This document shows positions 4,793-5,869 of a DNA stretch of 5,869 bases, piece by piece. The translations under genes and the position numbers were made by a program. The notes beneath the pieces are model-generated. The model saw only the letters and a program-made list of their open reading frames with translations. It had not been told where the DNA came from and did not search any database. The DNA comes from Bacillota bacterium (GTDB taxonomy: Bacteria; Bacillota; Syntrophomonadia; Syntrophomonadales; Syntrophomonadaceae): positions 1 to 5,869 of the forward strand of contig JAEWZB010000043.1 in assembly GCA_023395515.1 (NCBI GenBank), read 5' to 3'. The stretch's first letter is position 1. Each line of letters starts with the position of its first letter.

Positions 4793-5869
4793 ATGACCAA
4801 GTATCGGGAAATCCTTAGACTTCATAGTCTGGGATTCAGCCAGCAGAACATTGCCTACAGCAGCAATGTCTCTAAGAAAACAGTCAATCGGGTCATCAAC
4901 AGGGCAAAAGAACTTAATATTTTATGGCCACTCGATGACAATCAGACTGATGCTGTACTGGAACAAATCCTGTTCCCTAAAACCAACGTAAGCACAGTTA
5001 AGAGAATGCCTGACTTTGCTTACATCCGCAAAGAGCTGCTAAAAAATGGCGTCAGCAAGAAGCTTTTGTGGACCGAATACATAGAAGATTGCCGCCTGAA
5101 TAACGAGCAGCCCCTTATGTATTCTCAATTTTGCTATTACATCCAGCAGGATAAGCAGAAACGTCGTGCTACCATGCACATAGCCCGCAAACCAGGCGAA
5201 CAGGTCGAGGTCGATTGGGCAGGTGATCCTGCACAAATCATAGACCCGGATACCGGCGAAATCACTGAAGCAAGTATATTCGTAGGTGTCATGACTTACA
5301 GCCAGTATGCCTATGTCGAAGCCTTTATCAACGAAAAACAACAGGCATGGATCACTGCCCACATCCATATGTACAACTACTTTGGCGGCGTTGCCAAGAT
5401 TCTGGTTTCGGACAACTGTAAGACCGCAGTAATCCGTAATGGCGGCTGGTACAACCAGCAGGTCAACACCACCTATTATGAAATGGCAGAACATTATGGC
5501 ACAGCCATCATTCCTGCCAGAGTCAGAAAGCCCAAGGATAAGCCCAATGTGGAGGGATCTGTCGGAAACATATCCACCTGGATCACCGCAGCTCTCCGCA
5601 AGGAACAGTTCTTTTCACTGTATGAATTAAACAAGGCCATACGAGAAAAGCTGGAAGCCTTTAATGCCCGGTTATTTCAAAAGAAAGAGGGCAGCCGGAT
5701 CAGTTTGTTTTTTGCGGAAGAACAGCCACTTTTGGCACCTTTACCTGCTACCCCCTATGAACTGGCGGCTTGAAAAAAGCCACTGTTCAGTTCAATTATC
5801 ATATATCTGTCGACAGAATGCTATATTCAGTCCCTTGTGAATATATCAAACGCAAGGTCGATGTAAGGA
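4793..5869 (+). pseudogene. istA: IS21-family transposase IstA, frameshifted and cut by window end
   Basis: IstA cuts and joins the element ends. The start is ATG 4793, set by AAGGAGGT at 4776-4783. An N-terminal helix-turn-helix (about residues 12-40, GFSQQNIAYSSNVSKKTVNR) is followed by an RNase H-like DDE domain: Asp 141 in EVDWAG, Asp 207 in LVSDNCKTA and Glu 254 in KPNVEGSVG. The frame stops at TGA 5771-5773 after 326 residues, against a usual ~400-500. Reading on in the next frame from 5773 gives KKATVQFNYHISVDRMLYS, YIKRKVDVR and further open sequence to the window end, which is the normal continuation of this family. Thus one base (TGG to TG) was lost near 5772. All catalytic residues precede the break, but the C-terminal domain is detached. 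A sequencing error is the main alternative. Confidence 0.88.

Larger units (their letters stand above)
4626..5869 (+). mobile_element. IS21-family insertion sequence, left part (continues beyond window)
   Basis: An IstA-type transposase gene is preceded by a repeat array typical of IS21-type ends. The left boundary is uncertain. I place it at TGAGTATTCCGG (4626) because IS21-type elements start with TG and the repeats begin 8 bases later, but an end anywhere from about 4591 to 4634 cannot be excluded. The right half, including istB and the right end, is not in the window. Because istA is frameshifted, this copy probably cannot move by itself. Confidence 0.75.

Noticed and set aside
5039..5494. 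151-codon minus-strand open frame
   Set aside because: It is antisense to istA across the DDE domain and is a by-product of its codon use.
5768..5779. Programmed frameshift site in istA
   Set aside because: The A6 run lies after the stop codon, and no slippery heptamer precedes it; a base deletion explains the break more simply.

Overview
The window looks like a piece of a moderately AT-rich, anaerobic, endospore-forming Firmicute (Clostridia or Peptococcaceae type). The main evidence is a complete sigK, the late mother-cell sporulation sigma factor with a SpoIVFB-type pro-sequence. Next to it lie an acyl-CoA dehydrogenase and a 2[4Fe-4S] clostridial-type ferredoxin, which suit a fermentative or syntrophic metabolism. 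No species can be named from the sequence alone.

Layout. (1) 1-936, plus strand: the 3' part of an acyl-CoA dehydrogenase gene, then a 58-residue ferredoxin 12 bases later, probably one operon. (2) 946-1003: a perfect 58-bp palindrome that probably terminates transcription in both directions. (3) 1066-1139, minus strand: a decayed copy of the last ~25 codons of sigK. (4) 1213-3040, minus strand: a two-gene operon encoding an ABC/AAA15-type ATPase and an overlapping TOPRIM/RloB-like protein, driven by a near-consensus SigA promoter at 3055-3083. This is most likely an anti-phage (AbiL/PARIS-like) module. (5) 3061-3320: a mostly non-coding stretch with a small operator-like inverted repeat and one short open frame. 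(6) 3321-3360: a decayed copy of the ferredoxin 3' end, then a hairpin terminator. (7) 3406-4110, minus strand: intact sigK, with a promoter matching both SigE and SigK consensus. (8) 4172-4495: an AT-rich stretch without a convincing gene. (9) 4496-~4625, minus strand: the C-terminal end of an unrecognised reading frame, apparently cut by an insertion sequence. (10) ~4626-5869 and beyond, plus strand: the left end of an IS21-family element with four ~22-23-bp repeats and an istA gene broken by a one-base deletion.

The most informative observation joins items 1-7. The cassette is flanked by intact ferredoxin plus a sigK tail on the left, and a ferredoxin tail plus intact sigK on the right. 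This is the pattern expected if the ATPase/TOPRIM cassette entered the convergent ferredoxin-sigK intergenic space by a single crossover with donor DNA carrying a diverged copy of the same junction, or by insertion into a local tandem duplication. The fact that coding tails still match while the intergenic terminators do not favours a donor from a related organism. The defence assignment rests on motifs and gene arrangement, not on a database search.
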